From assembly GCF_022865105.1 (NCBI RefSeq), contig NZ_JAKNYM010000002.1:591501-655500 (forward strand): DNA of 64,000 nt. Reading direction: 5' to 3'. How positions within the stretch are numbered: position 1 is the first letter of the stretch; every line of letters begins with the position of its first letter. Of this stretch, positions 12,303-22,100 are shown one piece after another. The position numbers and the translations under genes are program-made. This DNA comes from Sphingomicrobium astaxanthinifaciens. GTDB lineage: Bacteria > Pseudomonadota > Alphaproteobacteria > Sphingomonadales > Sphingomonadaceae. The notes beneath the pieces are model-generated. The model made no database searches and had not been told where the DNA came from. It saw nothing but the letters and a program-made list of their open reading frames with translations.

Positions 12303-12691
12303 TGGGACGCGGGAAAAGCGCTTCGCCGCTCGCCAAGGTGCGCGGGCTCGGTTCGGCGGGCGAGGGCGGCGAGCATTGGCTCTACGAACGCTTCACCAGC
12401 GTCGCGCTGGTGCTGCTCGCGGGCTGGTTCCTCGCCTCGCTCGTGATGCTGCCCGACTTCTCGCAGCCGACGCTGGTCGAATGGCTCGCGAGCCCGATGG
12501 GGGCGGTGCCGATGGCGCTGTTCGTCATCACCAGCTTCGCGCACGGGCTCGACGGGCTCAAGGTGGTCGTCGACGACTATGTCCATGAAGAAGGCAGCCG
12601 GATCGGCTGGCACTTCGTCCTCACCATCCTCGCCATCGCCGGCGCGAGCTTCGCGCTGTTCAGCCTCGCGACCATCGCCTTCGGAGCTTAG
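12302..12691 (+). CDS. sdhD: Succinate dehydrogenase membrane anchor subunit SdhD
   Basis: This 129-residue protein is the second membrane anchor of complex II. It has three hydrophobic segments and the conserved [15 protein letters not shown] stretch, where a histidine near the middle helix can ligate heme and the Asp-Tyr pair lies near the quinone site. ATG 12302 overlaps the sdhC stop by one base. The sdhA start follows 6 bases after its stop. The order C-D-A is normal for an sdh operon. Confidence 0.92.
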   Translation: MGRGKSASPLAKVRGLGSAGEGGEHWLYERFTSVALVLLAGWFLASLVMLPDFSQPTLVEWLASPMGAVPMALFVITSFAHGLDGLKVVVDDYVHEEGSRIGWHFVLTILAIAGASFALFSLATIAFGA

Positions 12692-12697
12692 ACCCCC

Positions 12698-14497
12698 ATG
12701 TCCGCTTACAAGATCATCGACCATATCTATGACGTCGTCGTCGTCGGCGCGGGCGGCTCGGGGCTGCGCGCCACGATGGGCGCGGCCGAAAAGGGCCTCA
12801 AGACCGCCTGCGTGACCAAGGTCTTCCCGACGCGCAGCCATACCGTCGCCGCGCAGGGCGGGATCGCCGCGAGCCTCGGCAACATGGGCCCCGACCACTG
12901 GACCTGGCACATGTACGACACCGTCAAGGGGTCGGACTGGCTGGGCGACCAGGACGCGATCGAATATCTGTGCCGCGAGGCGCCGGCGGCGGTCTACGAG
13001 CTCGAGCATGCGGGCATGCCGTTCAGCCGCACCGAGGAAGGCAAGATCTACCAGCGCGCCTTCGGCGGCATGACGCAGAACATGGGCGAGGGCCCGGCGG
13101 CGCAGCGCACCTGCGCGGCGGCCGACCGCACCGGCCATGCGATGCTGCACACGCTCTACCAGCAGAGCCTCAAATATGACGCCGACTTCTTCATCGAATA
13201 TTTCGCGCTCGACCTGATCATGGAAGACGGCGAGTGCCGCGGGCTCATCGCCCTGTGCCTCGACGATGGCACCATCCATCGCTTCCGCGCGCAGGCGGTG
13301 GTGCTGGCGACCGGCGGCTATGGGCGCTGCTATTATTCCGCCACCTCGGCGCACACCTGCACGGGCGATGGCAATGCGATGGTGCTGCGCGCAGGCCTGC
13401 CGCTCCAAGACATGGAGTTCGTCCAGTTCCACCCGACCGGCATCTATGGCGCGGGCGTGCTCATCACCGAGGGCGCGCGCGGCGAGGGCGGCTATCTCAC
13501 CAACGCCGAGGGCGAGCGCTTCATGGAGCGCTATGCGCCGAGCGCGAAGGACCTTGCCAGCCGCGACGTCGTCTCGCGCTCGATGGCGATGGAGATCCGC
13601 GAGGGTCGCGGCGTGGGCGAGGAGGGGGACCATATCTTCCTCCACCTCGACCATATCGATCCCGACATCCTCGCCGAGCGGCTGCCGGGGATCACCGAGA
13701 CCGCCAAGATCTTCGCGGGGGTCGACCTCACCCGCCAGCCGATCCCGGTGGTGCCGACGGTGCACTACAACATGGGCGGCATCCCGACCAACTATCATGG
13801 CGAGGTCGTCACGCTGAAGGACGGCAACCCCGACCATGTCGTGCCCGGCCTGTTCGCGGTGGGCGAGGCGGCGTGCGTCAGCGTCCACGGCGCCAACCGC
13901 CTCGGCTCGAACAGCCTCATCGACCTCGTGGTCTTCGGGCGCGCGGCGGGGCACCGCCTCGCCGAGGTGGTCAAGGCCAATGGCGCGCAGCCCAAGCTCA
14001 AGGATGACGCCGCCGATCTCGCGCTGGCGCGGCTCGACCACTTCCGCCACGCCGACGGCGGCACGCGCACCGCGGACCTTCGCCTCAAGATGCAGAAGAC
14101 CATGCAGTCGGACTGCGCGGTGTTCCGCACCGAGGAGCTGCTCGCGGGCGGGGTGAAGAAGATCGACGCGATCTACGAGGGCATGACCGACGTGTCGGTC
14201 GCCGATCGCGGGCTGATCTGGAACTCGGACCTCGTCGAGACGCTCGAGCTCGACAATCTGCTCGTCCAGTCGAAGGCGACCATCGGGCTGGCCTCGAACC
14301 GCAAGGAAAGCCGTGGCGCGCACATGCACGAGGACTATCCCGATCGCGACGATGCCAACTGGATGAAGCACAGCCTCATCTGGGTCGACGGCTGGGGCGG
14401 CAAGGGCGGCCAGACCACCATCGATTACCGCCCGGTCCACGAATATACGCTGACCGACGAGGTCGGCTATATCGAGCCGAAGAAGCGGGTCTACTAA
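12698..14497 (+). CDS. sdhA: Succinate dehydrogenase flavoprotein subunit SdhA
   Basis: SdhA oxidises succinate to fumarate in the TCA cycle and passes electrons to the iron-sulfur subunit. The 599-residue protein has the dinucleotide fold [13 protein letters not shown], the covalent-FAD region [10 protein letters not shown] with H48, and the active-site region [25 protein letters not shown]. The substrate arginine segment [22 protein letters not shown] is also present. The length is normal. A strong terminator follows directly, so sdhB is not part of this transcript. Confidence 0.97.
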   Translation: MSAYKIIDHIYDVVVVGAGGSGLRATMGAAEKGLKTACVTKVFPTRSHTVAAQGGIAASLGNMGPDHWTWHMYDTVKGSDWLGDQDAIEYLCREAPAAVYELEHAGMPFSRTEEGKIYQRAFGGMTQNMGEGPAAQRTCAAADRTGHAMLHTLYQQSLKYDADFFIEYFALDLIMEDGECRGLIALCLDDGTIHRFRAQAVVLATGGYGRCYYSATSAHTCTGDGNAMVLRAGLPLQDMEFVQFHPTGIYGAGVLITEGARGEGGYLTNAEGERFMERYAPSAKDLASRDVVSRSMAMEIREGRGVGEEGDHIFLHLDHIDPDILAERLPGITETAKIFAGVDLTRQPIPVVPTVHYNMGGIPTNYHGEVVTLKDGNPDHVVPGLFAVGEAACVSVHGANRLGSNSLIDLVVFGRAAGHRLAEVVKANGAQPKLKDDAADLALARLDHFRHADGGTRTADLRLKMQKTMQSDCAVFRTEELLAGGVKKIDAIYEGMTDVSVADRGLIWNSDLVETLELDNLLVQSKATIGLASNRKESRGAHMHEDYPDRDDANWMKHSLIWVDGWGGKGGQTTIDYRPVHEYTLTDEVGYIEPKKRVY

Positions 14498-14517
14498 GAG
14501 ACCGCGCCGGCGAATCG

Positions 14518-14552
14518 AAAAGGGCGCTCCGGGAGACCGGGGCGCCTTTTTT
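14518..14552 (+). terminator. Rho-independent terminator after sdhA
   Basis: AAAAGGGCGCTCCGG pairs with CCGGGGCGCCTTTT through a stem with one bulged G and one G-T pair, and a GAGA loop. Six T close the structure (14547-14552). It begins about 20 bases after the sdhA stop. This is the best plus-strand terminator in the window and shows that the sdh operon ends with sdhA. Confidence 0.8.
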
Positions 14553-14608
14553 GCGGGGGGTTAGCGCGAATATGGCTTTTGCCGCGGCGAGCCGCTAAGT
14601 CCGCCTCC

Positions 14609-15484
14609 ATGAGTGACAAACATACGCCGCGGGACCCGATCTTCCCGTCCTCCAAGACCGACGCCGCCGCGGCCGCGACGATCCCCTCGAGCCCGCAGAC
14701 CGAGAGCGAGGCGTACAAGCTCGCCTTCCAGGACCATGCGCTGATGCTGCGCGACGAGCTGCGGCCGGTGCGCCTCCAGCTCGAGCTATTGAAGCCCGAA
14801 CTGCTGATGCAGGAAGCCAAGATCGCCTCGACCTTCGTGATGTACGGCTCGGCGCGCGTGCCCGAGCCCTCGAAGGCCGAGCAGAAGCTGGCCGCCGCCA
14901 AGACCGATTACGACAAGAAGGTCGCGCAGCGGCTGGTCGCCAAGTCCAAATATTATGACGAGGCGCGCAAGCTGGCGCGGATCGCCTCGACCTTCCCGGT
15001 CGACGAGGACGGGCAGCGCCACTTCGTCGTCACCTCGGGCGGCGGTCCGAGCTACATGGAAGCGGCCAATCGCGGCGCGCACGACGAGGGCAAGGAATCG
15101 ATCGGGCTCAACATCACGCTGCCGCACGAGCAACTGCCCAACGAATATATCACCCCCGACCTCAGCTTCCAGTTCCACTATTTCGCGCTGCGCAAGATGC
15201 ACTTCCTGATCCGCGCGCGCGCGGTGGCGGTGTTCCCGGGGGGCTACGGCACCTTCGATGAACTGTTCGAGCTGCTGACGCTGGTGCAGACGGGCAAGGT
15301 TCACCCGCTGCCGATCCTCGTCTTCGGCAAGGAGGAGTTCTGGGACCGGGTGCTCGACCTCGAGGCGCTCGCGCTCGAAGGCACGATCTCGAAGGGCGAC
15401 CTCGACCTCATCACCTGGGTCGAGACCGCCGAGGAGGCGTGGGCCGAGGTGTGCAAGACCTACGACGCCTGCTTCCACCCCTAG
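14609..15484 (+). CDS. LOG family protein (TIGR00730-like Rossmann fold)
   Basis: This 291-residue protein contains the LOG signature: PGGYGTFDELFELLTLVQTGK, with SGGGPSYMEAANRGA earlier. In plants and many bacteria LOG enzymes release cytokinin bases from nucleotides; other members are general nucleotide phosphoribohydrolases once mis-named lysine decarboxylases. The N-terminal about 90 residues are longer than in minimal LOG proteins and helical. ATG 14609 (MSDKHTP) is preferred to an upstream TTG. It stands alone between the sdh terminator and a convergent gene. Confidence 0.85.
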   Translation: MSDKHTPRDPIFPSSKTDAAAAATIPSSPQTESEAYKLAFQDHALMLRDELRPVRLQLELLKPELLMQEAKIASTFVMYGSARVPEPSKAEQKLAAAKTDYDKKVAQRLVAKSKYYDEARKLARIASTFPVDEDGQRHFVVTSGGGPSYMEAANRGAHDEGKESIGLNITLPHEQLPNEYITPDLSFQFHYFALRKMHFLIRARAVAVFPGGYGTFDELFELLTLVQTGKVHPLPILVFGKEEFWDRVLDLEALALEGTISKGDLDLITWVETAEEAWAEVCKTYDACFHP

Positions 15485-15509
15485 CCGGTCGGCGCGGCGG
15501 CGGCGCGGC

Positions 15510-15974
15510 TCAGCAGCGCCCGCCCGCCGCGCGCGCCGCCGCGGCGGCGGCGACGAAGTTGGCGGGCGCGAGGTCGATCTCGCGCGCCACCGCGTCCCAC
15601 GGCACGTCGTCGGGATCGCGGAAGCGGATGCACGACTTGCCCATGTCGAGCCGCTTGCCCGCGGCCTCGAAGGCGGCGGCGAGCCGCTGCTTTCGCGCCT
15701 CGCTCAGATAGGCGCACATCAGGTAGAGCCCGAAATGGCGCTTCTGCGCGGCGAGCGCGGCGAACATCAGCGGCTTGCCGTTGTAGGTCGGGCCCGAGAT
15801 CGCGAGCGGCACCTCGAAGGTGGGGAAGCCCCAGGTCATGGCTTCGTCATAGCCCTCGGGCACGATCGCCCGCAGACGCGAAAGCGCGCCGCGAAAGGGT
15901 TCGCGGCGCGCTTCGTCGATGGTCTCGACATAGGCGTCGACGTCCGCGGCAGCGCGGTCGCCGGCGCGGGCCAT
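15510..15974 (-). CDS. DUF1801 / YdhG-like domain protein
   Basis: This 154-residue soluble protein shows the DUF1801 pattern: DVDAYVETIDEARREPFRGALSRLRAIVPEGYDEAMTWGFPTFE, then KRHFGLYLM, and GKSCIRFRDPDDVPWD near the end. The fold is related to frataxin- and YjbR-like small proteins; the biochemical role is unknown. Its ATG lies one base after the stop of the upstream cytochrome gene, so the two are probably co-translated. A role with the cytochrome is not implied by the sequence. Confidence 0.75.
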   Translation of the reverse strand: MARAGDRAAADVDAYVETIDEARREPFRGALSRLRAIVPEGYDEAMTWGFPTFEVPLAISGPTYNGKPLMFAALAAQKRHFGLYLMCAYLSEARKQRLAAAFEAAGKRLDMGKSCIRFRDPDDVPWDAVAREIDLAPANFVAAAAAARAAGGRC

Positions 15975-15975
15975 G

Positions 15976-16680
15976 CTAGTTGGCGTCGGGGACGTCCACC
16001 CCGCCTTGCGAGCCGGTGCCCTCGACCGCGTTCTCGGTCAGGTCGTCGGCGGTGTCGCTGTCCTGCGCCAGCTGGAGCTCGCCTTCGGCCGAGGCTTCCT
16101 CGGCGTCGGCCACCGCGTCGTCCATCGCCGGCGGGGGCGGCACCGCGATGCCGCTGCCCAGCGTGTTGAGATAGAGCATGACGTCGGCGCGATCCTGCGG
16201 GTTGCCGAGCCCGGCGAAGGTCATCTTGTTGCCGGGGGCAAAGCCGCGCGGGCTCTGCAGCCAGGCCGACATGTTGTCCCAGCCCCAGTTGCCCTCGAGC
16301 CCGGCGAGCGTGTCCGAATAGGCAAAGCCCGGCTTGGCGGCGATGTCGGCGCCCATGATGTCGTAGAGGTTGGGGCCGACCTTGTTGGCGCCGCCCGCGG
16401 TCACGGTGTGGCAGGCGCTGCACTTCTTGAAGACATTCTCGCCGCGGGTCGCGTCGGCGCTGGCGAGGAAGAAGGCGATCGGCTGTTCGGCCTCCTGTTC
16501 GCCGCCGGCGGCGAGCGAGGCTTCCTTGACGTAGGGCGGGCAATAGCCGTCGCTGGCGTCATCCGAGCAGCTCTCGACCTCCTGCGCGTGGAAGACTTCG
16601 CTGACGACGAGCGTCGAGCCGAGCGCGATGATACCGGCGAAAAGCACCCAGCCGGCGATCGTGTTGTTGCGGTCCTGCAT
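15976..16680 (-). CDS. Membrane-anchored c-type cytochrome (CycM-like)
   Basis: This 234-residue protein has an N-terminal uncleaved helix (about 9-27) and one heme-binding motif, C87-S-A-C90-H91, with M153 in GNKMTFAGL as the likely sixth ligand. It resembles the membrane-bound class I cytochromes c that carry electrons from the bc1 complex to terminal oxidases in alphaproteobacteria. An acidic, low-complexity tail of about 60 residues follows the heme domain. ATG 16680 follows GGGGATATC. A 12-bp perfect AT-rich palindrome lies 9 bases upstream of the start codon. Confidence 0.88.
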   Translation of the reverse strand: MQDRNNTIAGWVLFAGIIALGSTLVVSEVFHAQEVESCSDDASDGYCPPYVKEASLAAGGEQEAEQPIAFFLASADATRGENVFKKCSACHTVTAGGANKVGPNLYDIMGADIAAKPGFAYSDTLAGLEGNWGWDNMSAWLQSPRGFAPGNKMTFAGLGNPQDRADVMLYLNTLGSGIAVPPPPAMDDAVADAEEASAEGELQLAQDSDTADDLTENAVEGTGSQGGVDVPDAN

Positions 16681-16689
16681 GATATCCCC

Positions 16690-16701
16690 AGAAAATTTTC
16701 T
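16690..16701. promoter_or_regulatory. AT-rich palindrome before the cytochrome c gene
   Basis: AGAAAATTTTCT is a perfect 12-bp palindrome in an otherwise GC-rich neighbourhood, in the 53-base gap between mutY and the cytochrome gene. It could be an operator or part of a promoter. No known regulator is assigned. Confidence 0.3.
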
Positions 16702-16733
16702 TGCACGCCCTTTAGGGCGGTGGGGCGAAGCTT

Positions 16734-17759
16734 TCAAGGCAGGAGGGAGGGCGCCCCGCGCGCCGCGTCGAAAGCGGCGAGCGCCTTGACGTAGAGCGTC
16801 GGCAGCCCCGCCTGCGCGAGCCGGTCGCGCGGCTGCCACCAGCCCTCGACGTCGCGCGGCGGTTCGGGGCGCGATTCGACCGCCAGCGTGAGCGCGAAAT
16901 GGGTGAAGACATGGCGGATGGCCGCCGCCGCCGCCGCCGGCGCGGGGGGCGCGCCGTCGCGCCACGCGCTGCCCGGGAGCGCCGCCATCCCCCCGAGCAC
17001 GCCCTTTTCGGGGCGCCGGACGAGGAAGATCGCGCCATCGCGTTCGATCACGAAGGCGGTGCCGTGGCGCTCGGGGCGCGCCTTGCGCGGGGGGCGGGGC
17101 GGGATGCTCGCGGGATCGCCGCCGGCATGCGCGGCGCACGTGTCGGCCAGCGGGCAGGCGGCGCAGTCGGGCGTGCGGGGGCGGCAGATGGTGGCGCCGA
17201 GGTCCATCAGCGCCTGCGCCATCGCGCCCGCGTCGACCCCCTCGTAGAAGAAGGCCGCGCGCTCGCGGATCTCGGCGCGCGCGTCCTTCACCGGGCGACG
17301 AATCGCGAAATAGCGCGCGACCACGCGCTCGACATTGGTGTCGACCACCACCGCCTCGCGCCCGAAGGCGATGGCGGCGACGGCGGCGGCGGTATAGTCG
17401 CCGATCCCGGGCAGCGCGCGCAGGCCGGCCTCGCTGTCGGGAAAGCCGCCGCGCCCGGCGACCGCCACCGCGCAGGCGTGGAGGTTGCGCGCGCGAGCGT
17501 AATAGCCGAGCCCCGCCCACTGGCCGAGCACCTCCTCGAGCGGGGCGGCGGCCATCGCCTCGACCGTCGGCCAGCGGGCGAGGAAGGCGTCGAAGCGGGG
17601 GGCGACGGTGGCCACGGTGGTCTGCTGGAGCATGACCTCGGAGAGCCAGACGTGATAGGGGTCGGGCGCCGCTTTGGCGCCGGGAGGGGTGCGCCACGGC
17701 AGGTCGCGCGCATGGGCGCGATAATGTTCAAGCAATTGCTGGCGCGGGCTTTTTCGCAT
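16734..17759 (-). CDS. mutY: Adenine DNA glycosylase MutY
   Basis: MutY removes adenine mispaired with 8-oxoguanine. The 341-residue protein has the HhH region LPGIGDYTAAAVAAIAFG with the catalytic Asp in VVDTN. The iron-sulfur cysteines follow C-x6-C-x2-C-x5-C (CRPRTPDCAACPLADTC). The C-terminal NUDIX-like domain for 8-oxoG recognition begins near FVIERDGAIFLVRRPEKGVLGGM. ATG 17759 (MRKSPRQQ) is the natural start; the open frame further upstream is antisense to the next gene. It diverges from the DUF721 gene with 27 bases or fewer between the two starts. Confidence 0.95.
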   Translation of the reverse strand: MRKSPRQQLLEHYRAHARDLPWRTPPGAKAAPDPYHVWLSEVMLQQTTVATVAPRFDAFLARWPTVEAMAAAPLEEVLGQWAGLGYYARARNLHACAVAVAGRGGFPDSEAGLRALPGIGDYTAAAVAAIAFGREAVVVDTNVERVVARYFAIRRPVKDARAEIRERAAFFYEGVDAGAMAQALMDLGATICRPRTPDCAACPLADTCAAHAGGDPASIPPRPPRKARPERHGTAFVIERDGAIFLVRRPEKGVLGGMAALPGSAWRDGAPPAPAAAAAAIRHVFTHFALTLAVESRPEPPRDVEGWWQPRDRLAQAGLPTLYVKALAAFDAARGAPSLLP

Positions 17760-17786
17760 CGCCCGCCTATGGCATGGGTGGAGCCG

Positions 17787-18335
17787 ATGACGAAGAGGGG
17801 TGGGAAAAAGGGCGGCGAGGATACGCCCCGCGTGAACGGCGTACGGCGCGCGGGCGACCTTGTCGCGCCGATCGCGGGGGTGGCGTTCAAGCGGTTCGGC
17901 TTTATCCAGGGCGCGGTGGTCGAACGCTGGCCCGAGATCGTCGGCGAGCATTATGCCAGGCACAGCCTTCCCGAATCGATCCGTTTCCCCTCGGGCAAGA
18001 AGCGCGGCGGCACGCTCACCCTGCTGGTCGAGGGCGCGCAAGCGCCGCTGTTCCAGCACCTCGCGCCGATGATCATGGAGAAGCTCAACGATTTCTTCGG
18101 CGCGGGCGCGGTGACCAAGGTGGTGTTCCGGCAGGGGCGGCTGCCGGCGCGCAGGCCCAGCCCCCAGCGCCCGCGCCCGGCCCCCGTGCCCGAGGAACTG
18201 GGCGAGGGGCTGCGTGAGATCGCCGACCCCGAACTGCGCTCGGTGCTCGAATCGCTTGCCTCGGGGCTCGAAGGCGCCAAGACTGTTCCCAACATCCCGC
18301 TCGTCGGCCGGATCGGCGAGAAGAAACCAAGCTAG
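17787..18335 (+). CDS. DUF721 (DciA-like) protein
   Basis: This 182-residue protein belongs to the DUF721 family, which includes DciA, the ancestral loader or partner of replicative helicase DnaB. The domain spans about 15-110 (GVAFKRFGFIQGAVVERWPEIVGEHYARHSLPESIRF), followed by a proline-rich linker and a C-terminal helix. ATG 17787 (MTKRGG) is chosen; ATG 17769 is possible but would leave only 9 bases to the mutY start. Helicase loading is known for DciA proteins and inferred here. Confidence 0.8.
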   Translation: MTKRGGKKGGEDTPRVNGVRRAGDLVAPIAGVAFKRFGFIQGAVVERWPEIVGEHYARHSLPESIRFPSGKKRGGTLTLLVEGAQAPLFQHLAPMIMEKLNDFFGAGAVTKVVFRQGRLPARRPSPQRPRPAPVPEELGEGLREIADPELRSVLESLASGLEGAKTVPNIPLVGRIGEKKPS

Positions 18336-18354
18336 CATTTCGGAGAGCTCACCA

Positions 18355-19128
18355 ATGAAGAAACTGATCCTTGCCTCGACCGCGCTCGCGCTGGCGGCGT
18401 GCAACGGTGATGGCGATGCCACCGGGGGCGGGGGCGACCTGCCCGTCGCCGATGCCCCGGTCGAGACCGTCGCCGCGCCCGAGGGGCAGCAATGGAGCGA
18501 GATCGTCACCAAGACCGATGCGGGGGGCTATCTGATGGGCAACCCCGATGCCGCGGTGCAGCTGGTCGAATATGGCTCGATGACCTGCGGGGCCTGCGCG
18601 CGCTTCGACATGGAATCGAAGGACGCGATCAAGGATTATGTCGACAGCGGGCGGATGAGCTTCGAGTTTCGCAACTATGTGCGCGACCCGGTCGACATCA
18701 CCGCCGCGCTGCTCGCGCGGTGCGTGAGCGAGGATCGCTTCTTCGCGGTCAACAGCGCGCTGTTCGCCAGCCAGAACCAGTGGTTCGGCGAGCAGATCCC
18801 GGCCATCGAACAGGCCCGGCTGGCGACCCAGTCGGCGCCGCCGAGCGACCAGTTCAAGGCGATCGCCGAGGCATCGGGGCTCAAGACCGCGCTGGCGCAG
18901 CGCGGGCTTCCCTCGGCGCAGGCCGATGCCTGTCTCGCCGACGAGGCGGCGGCGACGCGGGTGGTGGCGATGAAAACCACCGCCGACAGCGATTATCCGA
19001 TCACCGGGACGCCCGCGTTCCTGATCAACGGCGTGATGCCGACCGAACCGATGGGCTGGGCCACGCTCGAGCAGAAGCTCAAGGCCGCGCTCGGCGAACC
19101 GGTCGAGGCTTCCGACGCCGCGCAATAG
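18355..19128 (+). CDS. DsbA-family thioredoxin-fold lipoprotein
   Basis: This 257-residue exported protein has a signal peptide ending in a lipobox-like LALAAC, then a low-complexity linker, then a DsbA-type domain. Its redox motif is C-G-A-C in SMTCGACARFDMESKDAI, and the cis-proline loop is TGTPAFLING. Proteins of this type act as periplasmic thiol oxidoreductases. The exact role (oxidase or isomerase-like) is not readable. GGAG (18342-18345) precedes ATG 18355. smc starts 24 bases after the stop. Confidence 0.88.
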   Translation: MKKLILASTALALAACNGDGDATGGGGDLPVADAPVETVAAPEGQQWSEIVTKTDAGGYLMGNPDAAVQLVEYGSMTCGACARFDMESKDAIKDYVDSGRMSFEFRNYVRDPVDITAALLARCVSEDRFFAVNSALFASQNQWFGEQIPAIEQARLATQSAPPSDQFKAIAEASGLKTALAQRGLPSAQADACLADEAAATRVVAMKTTADSDYPITGTPAFLINGVMPTEPMGWATLEQKLKAALGEPVEASDAAQ

Positions 19129-19152
19129 GGCAGCGAGGGGGGCTCGAGGGTC

Positions 19153-22100
19153 GTGAAGTTCAAGCGCCTCAAACTGTCGGGGTTCAAGAGCTTCGTCGAG
19201 CCCACCGAGATGCGCATTGAACAGGGGCTGACCGGGGTGGTCGGCCCCAACGGCTGCGGCAAGTCCAACCTCCTCGAGGCGATCCGCTGGGCGATGGGGG
19301 AAGGCAGCCCCAAGAGCTTGCGCGGCGCAGGCATGGAAGATGTCATCTTCGCGGGCACCGAGACGCGCCCGCAGCGCGATTTCGCCGAGGTGTCGCTGCT
19401 GGTCGAGCGCAGCCAGGAGGAAGCGGGCGAGAACCAGGCGGGCGAGACCGAGGTCACGCGCCGGATCGAGCGCGGCGCGGGCAGCGCTTACCGGCTGAAC
19501 GGGCGCGACGTGCGCGCCAAGGACGTGGCGCTGCTGTTCGCCGATGCGGCGACGGGGGCGCATAGCCCCGCGCTCGTCAGCCAGGGCAAGATCGGCGCGG
19601 TCATCGCCGCCAAGCCGCAGCAGCGCCGCCAGCTGCTCGAGGAAGCGGCGGGCATCTCGGGGCTGCATCAGCGGCGCAAGGATGCCGAGACCAAGCTGCG
19701 CGCCGCCGAGGCCAATCTCGAGCGGCTCGACCACCTGCTCGGCGAGCAGGCGGCGCGCGCGGCGAGCCTCAAGCGGCAGGCCAAGGCGGCCGAGCGCTAT
19801 CGTATCCTTTCGGACAAGATCCGGCTGGCCGAGGCGCAGCTGATGCTCGCGCAGTGGCAGGAAGCCGACAAGGCCGCGCTGGCGGCGGAGAAGGATGCCA
19901 AGAATGCCGAGGCGCGCGCGAAGACACTCGCCGAGGAACGCGACGCGGCCGAGCAGGCGCGCGGGGAGGCCGCCCAGGCGCTGACCGAGGCGCGCGAGGC
20001 GGCGGCGCGCGCGCGCGAGCAGGGGCAGGAGATCGGGCATCGGCTGGCGAGCCTTCGCGCCCAGCAGCAGACGGTGCAGCGGCGGATCGCCGACCTCGAC
20101 GCCGCGGCGGGCGCGCTGGCCGCCGAACAGGCGCGCGAGGCGGCGCTGCGGCAGGACGCCGACAGCGCGATCCTGGCGCTGGAGGAAGAGCAGAAGCGGC
20201 TCGAGGCGACGCTCTCCTCGGACGAGGAGGAAGCGGGCAGGCTGCGCGGGCGGCTGGGCGACGTCGAACGGGCGGCGAGCGAGGCGGAAGCGGCGCTGGC
20301 CTCGCTGGTCGCGCGCGAGGCGGCGGCGAAGGCCGAGCGCACAGTCGCGGAGGCCGCGCTCGAGGCGGCGCAGGCGCAATGCGCGCGCACCGAGAACGAG
20401 ATGCGGCGGCTCGCCGAGCAGGAAGCGGCGCTGGATGCGGGCGATGATTATCGCGCGGCGCTGGCGGCGGCCGAGCTGGCGGCGGGCGAGGCGGAAAAGC
20501 GCGTCGCGGCGGCCGAGCAGGCGATTGCCGAGGCCGAGGCCAAGGGCGCGCGCGCGGGCGCGAAGCGCGATGCCGCCGAAGCGGCGCGGGCCGAGGCGCA
20601 GGCGGCGCTGGCAACCGCCGAGGCCGAGCACCGGGCGCTGGCGAGCGCGCTCGACAAGGGCGAGACGGGGCTGATCGCGGGGATCCGCGCGGCGCCCGGT
20701 TACGAGCGCGCGCTGGCGGCGGCGCTGGGCGAGGATCTGCACGCCGAAATCGGCGGCGCGGGGGCGCGGCGCTGGGCCGAGGGGGGCGCCGAGGACAGCG
20801 GGGACCCCGAGCTGCCCGAGGGCGCCGAGCCCTTGTCGGACCATGTCGAGGCGCCGCCCGCGCTGCATCGCCGTCTGTCGATGATCGGGGTGGTCGAGGC
20901 CGATGACGGGCAGCCGCTCGCGGCGGGACAGCGGCTGGTGACCCGCGAGGGGGTGATGCGGCGCTGGGACGGCTTTACCGTGTCGGGCGAGGGCGCGGCG
21001 GAGGCCGAGCGACTGGAGCGGGTCAACCGCGCCGAGGCGCTGGCGGCCAAGCTGCCGGGGCTGCGCGCGGCGGCCGAGGACGCCCAGGCGGCGCGCGATG
21101 CGGTCGAGAAAGCGATCGGCCAGGCGCGCGAGGCCGAGCGCGAGGCGCGGGCACGGCTGGCAGCGGCGGAAGAGGCGCGGCGCGCGGCGGCGCGCGACAT
21201 CGACCGGGCGAAGGGCGCGATCGAGCGGCAGGACGAACGCAAGGCCGCGCTTGCCGAACGGCGCGAGGAATTGAAGCCCCTGGCGAGAAGCGCCGAGGAG
21301 CGGCTGCACGAGGCGCAGCGCGCGCTGGCGGCGCTGCCCGATCATGAGGGGTTGTCGGGCGAGGTGGCGGCGGTGCGCGAGAAAGCGAGCGAGGCGGGCC
21401 GCGCGGTGGCCGACCAGCGCGCGGCAGTGGCGACGCGCCAGCAGGGCATCGAGGCGGCGCGCGAGCGGCAGGGGCAGGCCGCGCGCGAGGCGGCGAGCTG
21501 GCGTGCGCGGGCGCGCGATGCCGAGGAACGGCTCGCGGGCAATGCCGAGCGGGCCAAGGCGCAGCGCGCCGAGCGCGAGGAACTGGCGGGCAAGCCGCAG
21601 GAGCTCGCCGAACAGATAGCGCGGCTCGAGGAGGAACAGCGCGGACAGCAGGCGGGCAATGCCGAGGTGCTCGAGGCCGAGCGCGCGGCGATGGCGCGGC
21701 TCAAGCAGGCCGAGGGCACGCTGGCGGCGGCAAGCGAGTCGCATTCCAACGCGCGCGAGATCAGGGCGGCGGCGCAGGCGCGCGCCGAGGCCGCCGCCGA
21801 GCGTCGCCGCGACCGCGCGCGCGCGAGCGGGGAGGCCTATGGCTGCCCGCCGGTGCTGCTGGCCGAGAAGTTCGGGTTCGACGACGAAGCGCTGCCCAGT
21901 GCCTCGGCGCTAAAGGAGGAGGTGGCGGGGCTGACCGCGCAGCGCGAGCGGATCGGGCCGGTCAACCTCGTCGCCGAGGACGAGCTCAAGCAGCTCGAGG
22001 ACGAGCAGCAGGGCAGCGCGGCCGAGCGCGAGGAGCTGGGCGAGGCGATCGCGCGGCTGCGCGGGTCGATCGGGCATCTCAACCGCGAGGGGCGGGTCCG

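Noticed and set aside
12203-14440. 745-codon minus-strand frame opposite sdhD and sdhA
   Set aside because: Shadow of sdhA, with low-complexity translation and no homology that I can recognise.
16734-18512. Long N-terminal extension of MutY to 18512
   Set aside because: The extra 251 residues are antisense to the DUF721 gene. Homology to MutY begins at ATG 17759.
18349-21744. Very long open frame (1131 codons) on the minus strand opposite smc
   Set aside because: It is a mirror of the smc coiled coil. High-GC codon bias leaves few stops on the opposite strand, and the translation is arginine-, leucine- and alanine-rich without any family motif.
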